Shown here piece by piece: positions 1-8,662 of a DNA stretch of 64,000 nt. The notes below the pieces were generated by a model. The model searched no databases. It was not told the DNA's origin and saw only the letters and a program-made list of their open reading frames with translations. How positions within the stretch are numbered: the first letter of the stretch is position 1; every line of letters begins with the position of its first letter. This DNA comes from Aliisedimentitalea scapharcae (lineage in GTDB: Bacteria > Pseudomonadota > Alphaproteobacteria > Rhodobacterales > Rhodobacteraceae). The DNA lies in assembly GCF_045277565.1 (NCBI RefSeq), contig NZ_CP123584.1, forward strand, positions 3,968,001 through 4,032,000, written 5' to 3'. The translations under genes were made by a program, and so were the position numbers.

Positions 1-1028
1 GCCATGCGGCTGCGCAGGTTCAAAAGCTTGCGCGGGTTGTCTCCTGCCTCTTCCAGCTTCTCGCGCAGATCATCGAGGAAGAGCGGATTAAGCACCTTCA
101 GGATGTTAGGCACGGATGTGTAGTGCATGCCAAGCGCGCCGCGCTCTTCATCATCGGCGACGGCCTGGATCATCGATCCGAAAATGTCGGGATTGATCTT
201 CGTCCAGTCAAGGCTGCCGATATGGATCAGGTAGGACCGCGCGATCTTGCTGAAGCTGGGAACGTCGGTGGAGCCTGAAAACAACCCGCCGTTCACGTAA
301 GGAAAGACATTCGCCCAACGGGCAATCCCTGCCGCCGTGCGATTGTCGGCCTTGGTGTTCATGGCGCGGAAAAGCTCGCTGATCACCTCATGGGTGTTTG
401 AGCTGTCCTTCTCGCTCATCCGCTCGATCGTGCCGGTGAACTGATCGGGGGTGGTGAAGATGTCAGTGTCTTCGGCAAAGAAGCAGAAAATCAGCCGCGC
501 CATGAAATGGTTCATGTCGTGACGGCGCGCAGCCGTGCCCCATTCGGGGTTGTCCTTCAACAGCTCGACATAGAGCCGGTTGAGACGGCCAGTCGCTTTG
601 ATGTCAAAGGTGCTTTCGCGGATTTGCTTGACGGTACTGATCCCTGCCAGGGGCAGGAGGAAACCAAAGTGATCAGGAAAGTCGGTGTAGGTGCAAGCGA
701 TCGTCTCGCCCGTGGTCAGGTCTTCGGCCTCAAGATCGCGGCCATCGGTTGCCAGGACAAATTTCGCCTTGGCCTTGGTCGTGGCGGGGCTCGCTTTCAG
801 CTCGGCAAGGGAATTCGTGACTTCCCCTTCAGCGCAAACCTTCAAGTGGATCTTATTGGTCTGAAGCACGCCGCCCAGGTCAGACTTGTTTCGTGCGCCC
901 TTGCGCAACATTTTGATAGTCGTGGCTTTATTGCCGAATGCGAGCAAGAACGCGAATGGGAATTCCATTGCGTCAAACCGTTGTTGTGACAAAGCCGAAA
1001 TGGCTTCTTCTATTTCAACAGCATTCAT
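1..1028 (-). CDS. MmeI-like class I DNA methyltransferase (restriction-modification), N-terminal part, cut by window edge
   Basis: The reading frame is open from an ATG at 1026-1028 to the left edge (342 codons) and so lacks its C-terminal half. The visible part has the N-terminal layout of MmeI-type proteins (type IIG/IIL enzymes joining a nuclease, a helical spacer and an N6-adenine methyltransferase): FAFLLAFGNKATTIKMLR near residues 25-42, LNRLYVELLKDN near 155, then the spacer block NPDIFGSMIQAV, GALGMHYTS and LNPLFLDDLR near 295-330, which normally comes just before the SAM-binding motif. That catalytic motif would lie outside the window. I cannot confirm an intact nuclease site. The gene sits next to the 3' end of a tRNA gene, as expected for an acquired defence island. 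Confidence 0.8.
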   Translation of the reverse strand, partial: MNAVEIEEAISALSQQRFDAMEFPFAFLLAFGNKATTIKMLRKGARNKSDLGGVLQTNKIHLKVCAEGEVTNSLAELKASPATTKAKAKFVLATDGRDLEAEDLTTGETIACTYTDFPDHFGFLLPLAGISTVKQIRESTFDIKATGRLNRLYVELLKDNPEWGTAARRHDMNHFMARLIFCFFAEDTDIFTTPDQFTGTIERMSEKDSSNTHEVISELFRAMNTKADNRTAAGIARWANVFPYVNGGLFSGSTDVPSFSKIARSYLIHIGSLDWTKINPDIFGSMIQAVADDEERGALGMHYTSVPNILKVLNPLFLDDLREKLEEAGDNPRKLLNLRSRM

Positions 1029-1520
1029 TGGGAGCCCTAGCGGATTCTACTATAGGTAAAACAATAGCAAAGAGTTAGAGATCGTAAATCGGAAACCATC
1101 GGACTAGCGTTTAAGCGGTCATCCCACTCCGAAGCGATTGAGTTGGAAGCGGCTAAACCTTCATAGCAGGCCAAGGGAAAGCTCCCATCAAATGACAAAT
1201 GCTTGCCCACTTAAGGTGCATGTATTCGACGTTGGATAGCATGACCCGAACGCGCTCGGCACGGGATGGATCGCCGATAGCTGGCGGAGGATGACCGCAA
1301 GCCATTGCAACACGTTGCAACAAACAGCACAACAGTCACACCAATTGTGCTGACCACGCAACGAATTGCGAGTTGCAACTGTGGAAACCGCTGTAGTTTG
1401 AAATTGGCCCAGCAACACCCCGACTGGCGTTTAAGCAGGACCAAAAAGGTGGTTTTGAGGGTGGCTTCAAATTACATAAAACCAGTAAGATGCTGCTTTT
1501 TAAGTATTTTTTTGTAATTA
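1029..1520. other. AT-richer intergenic stretch between the methyltransferase gene and tRNA-Thr
   Basis: About 490 bases with no convincing gene; short ORFs on both strands have no recognisable content. It is richer in A and T than its surroundings, especially at 1480-1520. Copies of the palindrome GTTGCAAC and an inverted repeat TTGCAA-CACG-TTGCAA lie near 1304-1320, with another gttgcaac near 1372. It probably holds the promoter of the methyltransferase gene and the junction of an island inserted at the tRNA. No integrase is visible. Confidence 0.4.
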
Positions 1521-1596
1521 TGGTGCCCCCACACGGACTCGAACCGCGGACCTACTGATTACAAATCAGTTGCTCTACCAGCTGAGCTATAGGGGC
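1521..1596 (-). tRNA. tRNA-Thr (anticodon TGT), CCA encoded
   Basis: The minus strand folds as a standard cloverleaf: acceptor arm GCCCCTA paired with TGGGGGC (one G-U pair), D-arm with AGCTCAGCTGGTAGAGC, anticodon stem ACTGA/TCAGT with loop TTTGTAA (anticodon TGT, reading ACA), T-arm with GGTTCGAGTCC, discriminator A and an encoded CCA at 1523-1521. The 3' end points toward the restriction-modification gene, the usual orientation for an island that used the tRNA as attachment site. Confidence 0.95.
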
Positions 1597-1798
1597 ACCT
1601 GATCCTACCGATCATTGACCGGCTTGACGGATGCCGACCGATTACCGGGAATATTGCTTTGCTGCAAGATGGAATTTCACCCTGAAACCGGATTTTTCTG
1701 TCCAGCACCTTACCGCAACGCAAAGCTGTTTGACCCGGCCCCCTTATCGCGTTACCCAAATGAGGTAACGTTCATCAGGAATTGCCCGTAACCTCACA

Positions 1799-2680
1799 AT
1801 GCAAGTCATTTTTCACAGCGGCGCCCATTCGACCAGCGAAGATCGCCTAATGAAATGCTTGTTGGTGAACCAGGACGCCTTTGGACAAACTGGAACCGTT
1901 GTACCTGGACCGGGTCGGTATCGGGACCTGATCAAATCCAGCTGCAAGGCTTTGGAAGCCGAGGATGCGGTTCCCTCGGAAGATGCGCGTGACATTCTGC
2001 TGGATGCCATTCTGGACGAAGAAGACGCGGATCGGGTCATCCTGTCTGTTCCCAATTTCTTCAGCAGCAAGAATTACTTATTGAACGAAGGTGCCCTCTA
2101 CCCCCAGGCGGCAAAACGCATGGCACAGCTCAAACAGTTGTTCAGTTATGATCAGGTCGAACTGTTCATGGCAATTCGCAACCCTGCCACATTGCTTCCC
2201 AGCGTTTTACGCAAGGCACCCCCGCAGCGGATCCAACAGGCGTTGGAAGAGACTGATCTGCTGTCGCTGCGATGGTCTGACACCATTTCGGACATTCGCG
2301 CCCTGTCCGCAGATTTGCCCATCACAGTCTGGTGTTATGAGGATTCCCCCCTGATCTGGGCACAGATCATCCGCGATATGGGTGGTCTGGAACATGGGCA
2401 AAAGATCAACGGTGGCTTTGACCTGCTATCAACCATCATGTCCAAAGAGGGGATGAAACGGTTCCGGGGGTATCTGCATCAGAATCCGACCCTGACTGAA
2501 ATGCAAAAACGCCGGGTCATTGCCGCTTTTCTGGACAAATTCGCGCTGGACGACGCGCTGGAAGAAGAGTTGGATCTGCCAGGGTGGACTGTCGAACTGG
2601 TCAGCGCCATGACAGACGCCTATGACGAAGATATATACACAATCCAAAGAATTCCGGGCGTCACCGTGATTGCCCCCTAG
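1799..2680 (+). CDS. Hypothetical protein, sulfotransferase-like
   Basis: A 293-residue soluble protein without signal peptide or membrane segment. The N-terminus QVIFHSGAHSTSEDRLMKCL resembles the start of sulfotransferase-fold proteins (usually HxGTHKTGTTSIQ), but the P-loop is degenerate: the run of Gly, Lys and Thr that binds PAPS is not conserved. VELFMAIRNPATLLPSVL near 118-135 resembles the 3'-phosphate-binding RNP block of the same fold. It may therefore be a divergent or inactive sulfotransferase relative. The gene stands alone between tRNA-Thr and modABC. The fold is inferred from these short resemblances and the function is unknown. Confidence 0.7.
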   Translation: MQVIFHSGAHSTSEDRLMKCLLVNQDAFGQTGTVVPGPGRYRDLIKSSCKALEAEDAVPSEDARDILLDAILDEEDADRVILSVPNFFSSKNYLLNEGALYPQAAKRMAQLKQLFSYDQVELFMAIRNPATLLPSVLRKAPPQRIQQALEETDLLSLRWSDTISDIRALSADLPITVWCYEDSPLIWAQIIRDMGGLEHGQKINGGFDLLSTIMSKEGMKRFRGYLHQNPTLTEMQKRRVIAAFLDKFALDDALEEELDLPGWTVELVSAMTDAYDEDIYTIQRIPGVTVIAP

Positions 2681-2779
2681 ACAACAGATGGCGGGGCCGA
2701 CTTGCAGAGGGTATCGACATCACAGGATCATCGGCACAGGGGGGGCGTTGGCATCCTTTTGAAGGGCACTTGTGCAAGG

Positions 2780-3559
2780 ATGGCGGGCCGCGTCAGATCC
2801 TGGCTTGGGGCTGTTATGGGGCTGTGTCTGATCTGTGCCACCCCCTCGTACGCAAGTGCTGAACCCGTCACGATTTTTGCTGCGGCCAGCCTGAAACCGG
2901 CCTTGGATCAGATCGCCGCGCGGGCTGCGGAAAACCCTGATGGCGTGCAACTGCGGCTGTCTTATGCAGGCAGCTCGGCTCTGGCCCGTCAGATCCAATA
3001 TGGCGCACCTGCTCAGCTGTTCATCTCGGCCAATTCGGACTGGATGGATGTGTTGGACCAACAGGGGCTTCTGAACCCGGGCAGCCGCGTAGATCTGCTT
3101 GGCAATCGTCTGGTCCTGATCGCTGCCCCCGGAATTTCCGGTGACAAACCTTTGGCAGCGACCCTGAGAGAGCTGCCAGACAACGCCCATCTGGCCATGG
3201 GTTTGATCCGTGCAGTTCCAGCCGGGATTTATGGGCGCGAGGCATTGGAAACCCTGGACGTCTGGACCGACGTCCAAACCCGCGTCGTACAAGGGGACAA
3301 CGTACGGACTGCATTGCGATTGGTGGCATCGGGCGAAGCCGAATACGGCATCGTCTATGCCACAGACCCCGGTCCTGACGCCAAGGTCCAAGTGGTCGAC
3401 GTTTTCCCAGACAACAGCCACACCCCGATCCGCTATCCGTTGGCCATGATTGGCGCCCCTACTCCGCTGACACAGCAGGTCTATGACTTCCTGCGCTCGG
3501 ACAGTGCCCGTGATGTGTTTCAGGCCCATGGATTTATCCCGTTGGAACCAGAGCAATGA
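2780..3559 (+). CDS. modA: ModA, periplasmic molybdate-binding protein of ABC importer
   Basis: Substrate-binding component of the molybdate importer. From the chosen ATG at 2780 the protein has 259 residues and starts with a signal peptide (MAGRVRSW, a hydrophobic core, then TPSYASA before the mature AEPVTIFAAAS). The frame also opens at 2702, but that would put 26 polar residues before the signal. ModA hallmarks are FAAASLKPALDQI, the SYAGSSALARQI anion-binding loop, GAPAQLFISAN, and a C-terminal half with GEAEYGIVYATD. It overlaps modB by four bases (ATGA), so the genes are translationally coupled. No ModE box was identified upstream. Confidence 0.93.
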   Translation: MAGRVRSWLGAVMGLCLICATPSYASAEPVTIFAAASLKPALDQIAARAAENPDGVQLRLSYAGSSALARQIQYGAPAQLFISANSDWMDVLDQQGLLNPGSRVDLLGNRLVLIAAPGISGDKPLAATLRELPDNAHLAMGLIRAVPAGIYGREALETLDVWTDVQTRVVQGDNVRTALRLVASGEAEYGIVYATDPGPDAKVQVVDVFPDNSHTPIRYPLAMIGAPTPLTQQVYDFLRSDSARDVFQAHGFIPLEPEQ

Positions 3560-4260
3560 CCGGCTGGCTCGGCCCCGAAGAATGGCAGGCCGTGGCTCTG
3601 TCGCTAAAGGTGGCAACCTGGTCCACCCTGCTCAGCCTGCCGTTTGGAACGTTGATTGCCTATGTGCTGGCACGACATCAGTTCCCCGGCAAACAGCTGC
3701 TCAATGGCCTGGTGCATTTGCCGCTGATCCTGCCCCCTGTCGTGACCGGTTACCTGCTGCTATTGGGTTTCGGGCGCACCGGACCAATTGGCAGCTGGCT
3801 TGAGCAGACATTCGGACTGATCCTTGCCTTTCGCTGGACCGGAGCGGTTCTGGCAGCGGCAATCATGGGATTTCCGCTGATGGTGCGGGCCATCCGGTTG
3901 GGGTTTGAATCCGTGGATCCCAAGCTCGAACAGGCCGCTGCCACATTAGGTGCCTCGCGTCTTTGGATCTTTGCAACCGTGACTCTGCCGTTGATCCTGC
4001 CCGCATTGATCGCGGGCGCTGTGTTGGGCTTTGCCAAGGCAATGGGGGAATTCGGCGCGACAATCACCTTTGTCTCCAATATTCCCGGTCAAACCCAAAC
4101 CCTGCCGTCGGCAATCTATACCTTTCTTCAGATACCCGGCGGTGAAAACTCGGCACTGCGGTTGGTTCTGATTTCTGTAGCAGTCGCGATGGGCGCGCTG
4201 GTAGCCTCCGAAGTATTCTCGCGTCGAGCATCCCGGCGGACCAGAGGCACCCCAACATGA
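3556..4260 (+). CDS. modB: ModB, molybdate ABC transporter permease
   Basis: Inner-membrane permease of 234 residues with about five hydrophobic segments. The EAA loop, which contacts the ATPase, reads EQAAATLGASRLWIFATVTL near 123-142, followed by ILPALIAGAVLGFAKAMGEFGATI, which is characteristic of molybdate and sulfate permeases. It starts inside the modA stop codon and its own stop overlaps the modC start (ATGA at 4257), giving a tight three-gene operon. Confidence 0.94.
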   Translation: MTGWLGPEEWQAVALSLKVATWSTLLSLPFGTLIAYVLARHQFPGKQLLNGLVHLPLILPPVVTGYLLLLGFGRTGPIGSWLEQTFGLILAFRWTGAVLAAAIMGFPLMVRAIRLGFESVDPKLEQAAATLGASRLWIFATVTLPLILPALIAGAVLGFAKAMGEFGATITFVSNIPGQTQTLPSAIYTFLQIPGGENSALRLVLISVAVAMGALVASEVFSRRASRRTRGTPT

Positions 4261-5357
4261 GCCTGTCTGTCGACATCACACACCCACTGGGAGATCTGAC
4301 GCTGAAGACGGCGTTCACGGCACCTTCTGGGATCACCACATTGTTCGGGCATTCGGGCAGTGGCAAGTCGACTGTGATCAATGCGGTTGCGGGGTTGCTC
4401 CGCCCCCGTCAGGGAACCATTGCCTGGAGTGGCGAGACCCTGCTGGACACGGCAAAGCGCGTGAATTGCCCTGTTCACAAACGCCGGTTCGGGTTGGTGT
4501 TTCAGGACGCGCGGCTTTTCCCACATCTGAACGTGCAGCGAAATTTGCTGTATGGCCAGCGGTTTGCCCGCCCTGACGGGCCTGCTGCAGGTTGGGCACC
4601 GACCCTGGATGAGGTTGCCAATCTGCTGGGAATTTCGGACCTTTTGAACCGTCACACAACCACCCTGTCCGGGGGCGAAAAACAACGGGTTGCGATTGGG
4701 CGGGCGCTGTTGTCACGGCCACGCATGTTATTGATGGATGAACCGCTGGCCGCGCTGGACAATGCCCGCAAAGAAGAAATCCTACCCTATCTGGAACGGC
4801 TACGCGACCACACGGGACTGCCGATCCTTTATGTGTCCCATTCGGTCGCCGAAGTGGCGCGGCTGGCGACTTCTGTTGTGGTGCTCGAAAACGGGCAGGT
4901 CGCCCGCGCGGGTCCAGCCGAAGAGGTCCTGTCGGACCCCCAGATGGTTCATCAATTCGGCCTGCGCGAGGCGGGCGCGGTGCTGCCCGCAACCATCGCG
5001 GCGCATCACGATGACGGTTTGACGGAGCTGACGGTTTCGGGCGGGCAACTGTTCCTGCCTCGCATGCAGGCTGATGTGCACAGCCGAACCCGCGTGCGCA
5101 TTCTGGCCCAGGACATCCTGTTGTCCACTGAACGCCCGACCGGGACCTCTGCATTGAACATTCTGCCGGCAACCGTGGTCGCCCTGCGGTCAGGCCAGGG
5201 GCCCGGTACCATCGTTCAACTGTATTGCGGCCAGGACAGGCTGTTGGCGCGCATCACCCGCCGGTCAGCCGAAGCCATGGCGTTGAAGCCGGGGTGTGCG
5301 ATTTTTGCGGTCATCAAATCCGTGTCGATCGCCCGCACCGATGTCGGGGCAGGTTGA
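4257..5357 (+). CDS. modC: ModC, molybdate ABC transporter ATPase with C-terminal Mop domain
   Basis: 366-residue ATPase that energises ModB. Walker A is GHSGSGKST near 32-40, the Q-loop region FGLVFQDARLFPHL near 81-94, the signature LSGGEKQRVAIGRA near 138-151, Walker B LLMDEPLAALD near 158-168, and the switch His in YVSHS near 194. The C-terminal 75 residues (TSALNILPATVVALRSG onward) form a TOBE/Mop domain that binds molybdate and is found in ModC but not in most ABC ATPases. This supports a molybdate rather than a sulfate substrate. Last gene of modABC; stop at 5357, only 50 bases before the convergent metZ end. Confidence 0.94.
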   Translation: MSLSVDITHPLGDLTLKTAFTAPSGITTLFGHSGSGKSTVINAVAGLLRPRQGTIAWSGETLLDTAKRVNCPVHKRRFGLVFQDARLFPHLNVQRNLLYGQRFARPDGPAAGWAPTLDEVANLLGISDLLNRHTTTLSGGEKQRVAIGRALLSRPRMLLMDEPLAALDNARKEEILPYLERLRDHTGLPILYVSHSVAEVARLATSVVVLENGQVARAGPAEEVLSDPQMVHQFGLREAGAVLPATIAAHHDDGLTELTVSGGQLFLPRMQADVHSRTRVRILAQDILLSTERPTGTSALNILPATVVALRSGQGPGTIVQLYCGQDRLLARITRRSAEAMALKPGCAIFAVIKSVSIARTDVGAG

Positions 5358-5407
5358 CGGGATCGGCGCAGCGAACAGGCTGTCCCGCCGCTGCACCGGT
5401 TTTCTGA

Positions 5408-6598
5408 CTAGATTTGTGAGACCACCAGGGCCTGTTCCAGATCCGCAATCAGATCTGTTGCGTCTTCGAGTCCAACCGAGAATCGAACCAGACCCGGGGT
5501 GATCCCCAGTTCATCCTTCTGTTCGTCGCTCAGACGCTGGTGCGTGGTGGTCGCCGGGTGGGTTGCGATGGATTTCGCATCCCCCAGATTGTTCGAGATC
5601 ACTGCCACATTCATCGCATTGAGGAACCGAAAGGCGGCGTCTTTGCCGCCCTTGATATCCAGCGACAGAACGGTGCCACCTTTGCCGCCCAACTGGGTCT
5701 GCACCAACGCATTCTGCGCGTGGGATTTCAGCCCCGGATACATCAACCGCTCCAACGCCGGGTTGCCTTCCAGTGCCTCGGCGATCTGCTGCGTCGCGGC
5801 GGCCTGGGCATTGACCCGCAGGGCGATGGTTTCCAGCCCCTTGAGCATAATCCAGGCGTTGAACGGGCTTAACGCGCCGCCAGTGTGTTTCAGATAGGGT
5901 TCGACAGTGCCGCGGATGAATTCCTTGGTGCCCAGAATCACCCCGCCCAATGCGCGTCCCTGCCCATCGATGTGTTTGGTTGCCGAATAGATCACCACAT
6001 CGGCACCTTGTTCTATGGCGCGCGAAAACACAGGCGTCGAAAACACATTGTCCACAACCACACAGGCACCAACCGCATGGGCGATTTCGGCCACTCCGGC
6101 GATGTCGATCACTTCCAACGTGGGATTGGACATGGATTCAAAAAACACCGCTTTGGTGTCAGTGCGCACGGCCGCCCGCCACTGCTCCAGATCGGTGCCA
6201 TCGACAAATGTGACCTCGACGCCGAAATTGGCCAGAATGTTTTCCAGGATGTACAGGCAGGATCCGAACAGGGCCTTGGCCGATACCACATGATCACCAG
6301 CTTTGAGCAAAGAGGTCAGTGCACCGTTGACTGCCGCCATTCCCGACGCGGTGGCAAAGGCATCTTCGGCCCCTTCGAGCATCGCAATGCGATCTTCGAA
6401 CATGGCCACGGTCGGATTGCCATACCGGGCATAGATGAATTCATCCGGCCCCGATTTCAGAAACCGCGCTTCGGCCTGTTCAGCATTCTCATAAACAAAG
6501 CCCTGGGTGAGAAAAATCGCCTCGCTCACCTCGTTATACTGGCTGCGACGGGTGCCGCCATGGACCATCTGGGTCCGCTTGTTCCAGGTCTCGCTCAT
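5408..6598 (-). CDS. metZ: MetZ, O-succinylhomoserine sulfhydrylase
   Basis: PLP enzyme of the Cys/Met metabolism family making homocysteine from O-succinylhomoserine and sulfide in methionine synthesis. 396 residues from the ATG at 6598, chosen because GGAGG lies 8 bases upstream and because an earlier start at 6631 would fall inside the terminator hairpin. Family signs: YARYGNPT near 57-64, the substrate/PLP block ATASGMAAV near 82-90, VVVDNVFSTP near 180-189 and the PLP lysine in SATKHIDGQGR (Lys208). The SAM-II aptamer and terminator upstream indicate repression when S-adenosylmethionine is plentiful. O-acetylhomoserine sulfhydrylase activity is the main alternative. Confidence 0.92.
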   Translation of the reverse strand: MSETWNKRTQMVHGGTRRSQYNEVSEAIFLTQGFVYENAEQAEARFLKSGPDEFIYARYGNPTVAMFEDRIAMLEGAEDAFATASGMAAVNGALTSLLKAGDHVVSAKALFGSCLYILENILANFGVEVTFVDGTDLEQWRAAVRTDTKAVFFESMSNPTLEVIDIAGVAEIAHAVGACVVVDNVFSTPVFSRAIEQGADVVIYSATKHIDGQGRALGGVILGTKEFIRGTVEPYLKHTGGALSPFNAWIMLKGLETIALRVNAQAAATQQIAEALEGNPALERLMYPGLKSHAQNALVQTQLGGKGGTVLSLDIKGGKDAAFRFLNAMNVAVISNNLGDAKSIATHPATTTHQRLSDEQKDELGITPGLVRFSVGLEDATDLIADLEQALVVSQI

Positions 6599-6628
6599 CT
6601 CTTCGTCCTCCATGCGCGCGTGGCGCAA

Positions 6629-6664
6629 CAAAAAACCCCCAATCGGCCAAGCGAAAGGGGGTCC
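6629..6664 (-). terminator. Rho-independent terminator between SAM-II aptamer and metZ
   Basis: On the minus strand a GGACCCCC / GGGGG stem-loop is followed directly by six T residues (6640-6630 region). It lies after the riboswitch aptamer and before the metZ start at 6598, so it fits an attenuator controlled by the aptamer. The loop is GC-containing and about 15 bases long. I did not find a clear alternative antiterminator pairing by eye. Confidence 0.75.
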
Positions 6665-6672
6665 CTCATCCT

Positions 6673-6730
6673 GACCTCTTTAGCGGGATTGTTTTACGTG
6701 GCCCGCAATCCGGTAACAAATCGCCACGAT
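6673..6730 (-). promoter_or_regulatory. SAM-II riboswitch (metA motif)
   Basis: The minus-strand leader of metZ carries the SAM-II consensus in order: TCGTGGCGATTTG, a variable segment, GATTGCGGGCCACG, TAAAACAATCC, then CGCTAAAGAGG. The segments CGTGGC and GCCACG pair to form P1, and the downstream CCGCTAAA region forms the pseudoknot. SAM-II is a compact pseudoknot aptamer found mostly in alphaproteobacteria in front of methionine genes, which matches this position. Distance to the metZ start codon is about 75 bases, leaving room for the terminator in between. Confidence 0.92.
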
Positions 6731-6890
6731 TCAGTGGGGTCGATTTACGCCGGTTGCGCCGTTGCGTCAAGTCGCCAGAGGTATTCAAAACGTTAAACAC
6801 CCGTCACGGAGCCGTCACCCGACCTTCATCTCCACTTCATAGCGTCAAGCCAAAAGGAGATCACAGATTGCCGACAGGAACGGGGTCACC

Positions 6891-7826
6891 ATGCCATTGA
6901 TCCGCATCAATGCCCGCCGGGACATTCCATACCTTCATCAATCCAGCCAATCACTTTGGCCTCTGTTGCACCAGGCCAGCGCCACCCCTGGGCCCGTGAT
7001 CGTCATGATACACGGGTTTCAGTATCAACCGGATCACCCCCGAAACTGCCCGCACAGGCATATCTTGTCCTTTGAGCCTCTGGCCGTGTCCAGATCGCCG
7101 GTGAGTTGGCCTGCGCACCTGGGCTTTGGGCAGGGCGCATCTGACGAAGGGCTGGGCGTTGCATTCGGCTGGGACGCCTCCGGGGTGCTGTGGCAGGCCC
7201 AGCGCCGCGCCCGCCAGGCGGGACGTGCGTTGGCGCAGGTGCTGGCTTACCTGCATCGCTGTTGCCCGACCAAACCGATCCATATTGTTGCCCATTCGAT
7301 GGGTGTTGAACCGGCCTGCGCGGCCTTGCAACATCTGCCTGCGGGATCGGTCTGTCGAATTCTGTCGCTGACCGGAGCCTGTTATCGGTCGGTTGCACAG
7401 TCGGCCTTGGCAACCCCTGCCGGGCAAACCGCAGAATTCATCAATGTCACATCCCGCGAAAACGATCTGTTCGATTTTCTGTATGAACGTTTGATCACCC
7501 CGCCGCTGCGCGGGGATCGGGCGCTGGGGTCCGGGATCGATGCCTGCAATGCTGTTACTTTGCAGCTGGATTGTGCGGATACATTGGCCCATCTCGCCCG
7601 GATCGGTGCATCAATTGCACCGCCCACCCGCAGGATCTGTCATTGGTCGACCTATATGCGCCCCGGCGCGTTGACGTTCTATGGCGATCTGTTGCGCCAT
7701 GCGCACCGCCTGCCTCTGGACCTGCTACACCGTGCGCCGCCACAGCATGATGTCACCCGCCGGTCACGCCATGTTGCACGTCCATCTCGGGTTGCCCCCT
7801 TGCCGTTCTCCCAGAAAACCGGATGA
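6891..7826 (+). CDS. Alpha/beta hydrolase, esterase-like
   Basis: A 311-residue cytoplasmic hydrolase. VIVMIHGFQYQPDHP near 36-50 is the HG oxyanion-hole region and HIVAHSMGVEPA near 130-141 contains the nucleophile elbow GxSxG variant AHSMG. The catalytic His is probably in the ICHWSTYMRPG block near 248. The C-terminal 40 residues are rich in Arg, Pro and His and are probably disordered. The gene overlaps the frame of the downstream GST-like gene, with which it may be co-transcribed. Substrate unknown. The gene starts close after the metZ leader, so their divergent promoters share about 160 bases. Confidence 0.75.
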   Translation: MPLIRINARRDIPYLHQSSQSLWPLLHQASATPGPVIVMIHGFQYQPDHPRNCPHRHILSFEPLAVSRSPVSWPAHLGFGQGASDEGLGVAFGWDASGVLWQAQRRARQAGRALAQVLAYLHRCCPTKPIHIVAHSMGVEPACAALQHLPAGSVCRILSLTGACYRSVAQSALATPAGQTAEFINVTSRENDLFDFLYERLITPPLRGDRALGSGIDACNAVTLQLDCADTLAHLARIGASIAPPTRRICHWSTYMRPGALTFYGDLLRHAHRLPLDLLHRAPPQHDVTRRSRHVARPSRVAPLPFSQKTG

Positions 7827-7858
7827 TTGCCCCAAACAACATGGGGGACCGACACAGC

Positions 7859-8548
7859 ATGCCCGAGCCAATCCAGCTCTACTATTGGCCAACGCCGAAT
7901 GGATGGAAGGTTTCCATTGCGCTTCACGAAATGGGTCTGCCCCATGAGACAACCCTCATCAATATCGGCAAAGGCGATCAATTCGCGCCCGATTTCCTGA
8001 CCATTTCACCCAACAACCGGATGCCTGCCATTGTTGATCCAGAGGGGCCAGACGGCGCGCCGGTCTCGCTGTTCGAAAGCGGTGCCATCCTACAGTATCT
8101 GGCGCGCAAGACTGGTCGGTTCTATGGCGAAACCGAACGCGCCCGACTACGGACTGATCAATGGTTGATGTGGCAGATGGGGGGAGTCGGACCGATGGCT
8201 GGCCAATGCCATCACTTTTTGAAGTATGCGCCCGATCCCCTGCCCTACGCCCAGACCCGCTATCGTGACGAAGTTGCGCGGCTCTACGGCGTGCTGGACA
8301 GGCAGCTGGATGGAAACGAGTTTGTAACCGGTCCCGAATACACCATAGCCGATATGGCGATCTGGCCCTGGGCCTCGCTGTGGGAAGGGCAACAGCAAAC
8401 GCTGGACGACAAACCGAACCTGGCCCGCTGGCTGCGCACAGTCTGGGATCGCCCCGCCACCCGCGCGGGCCGTGCCCTGCACGCTGATCTGCGCGGTGAC
8501 CGATCCGATACATGGGTCCAGGCTGATCTCTTTGGCTCCACGGCTTGA
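7859..8548 (+). CDS. Glutathione S-transferase family protein, YghU/YfcG-like
   Basis: A 229-residue protein with an N-terminal thioredoxin-like domain (IQLYYWPTPNGWKVSIALHE near 4-23, then NNRMPAIVDPEG with the cis-Pro, and LFESGAILQYLA with the glutathione-binding Glu-Ser) and a C-terminal all-helical domain (FVTGPEYTIADMAIWPW). The layout matches nu-class disulfide-bond reductases such as YfcG and YghU. The start at 7859 is preferred for its position just before the conserved domain and a preceding GGGGGAC; an earlier in-frame start at 7823 overlaps the upstream stop. Confidence 0.85.
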   Translation: MPEPIQLYYWPTPNGWKVSIALHEMGLPHETTLINIGKGDQFAPDFLTISPNNRMPAIVDPEGPDGAPVSLFESGAILQYLARKTGRFYGETERARLRTDQWLMWQMGGVGPMAGQCHHFLKYAPDPLPYAQTRYRDEVARLYGVLDRQLDGNEFVTGPEYTIADMAIWPWASLWEGQQQTLDDKPNLARWLRTVWDRPATRAGRALHADLRGDRSDTWVQADLFGSTA

Positions 8549-8566
8549 AACTGGCACTGACCGCAG

Positions 8567-8637
8567 TGCGCCGCAGGCGCGCTGCCACGCCCAACGCTTT
8601 GTGGGCACGCAGTGCCCGTCAAAGGGGCGGGAGCACC
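8567..8637 (+). repeat. Dispersed structured intergenic repeat, copy A
   Basis: This short GC-rich element shares with copies B and C the order CCGCAGGC...CGCTGCC, then GCCCAACGCTTTGT, then a small hairpin, then CAAAGG-GCGGGAGCAC. Here the internal hairpin is GGGCA-CGCAG-TGCCC. It lies between the convergent GST-like and yciB/ispZ-like genes, the expected place for a REP-like element, and may act as a transcription end for either. Confidence 0.65.
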
Positions 8638-8662
8638 CCGTTGCCCTTTGACGGAAGCATGC

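Noticed and set aside
507..989. 160-codon plus-strand frame
   Set aside because: Antisense to the MmeI-like reading frame, which is open to the window edge and shows family motifs.
5885..6796. 303-codon open frame on the plus strand
   Set aside because: Opposite metZ and running into the SAM-II leader; no ribosome site or recognisable product.
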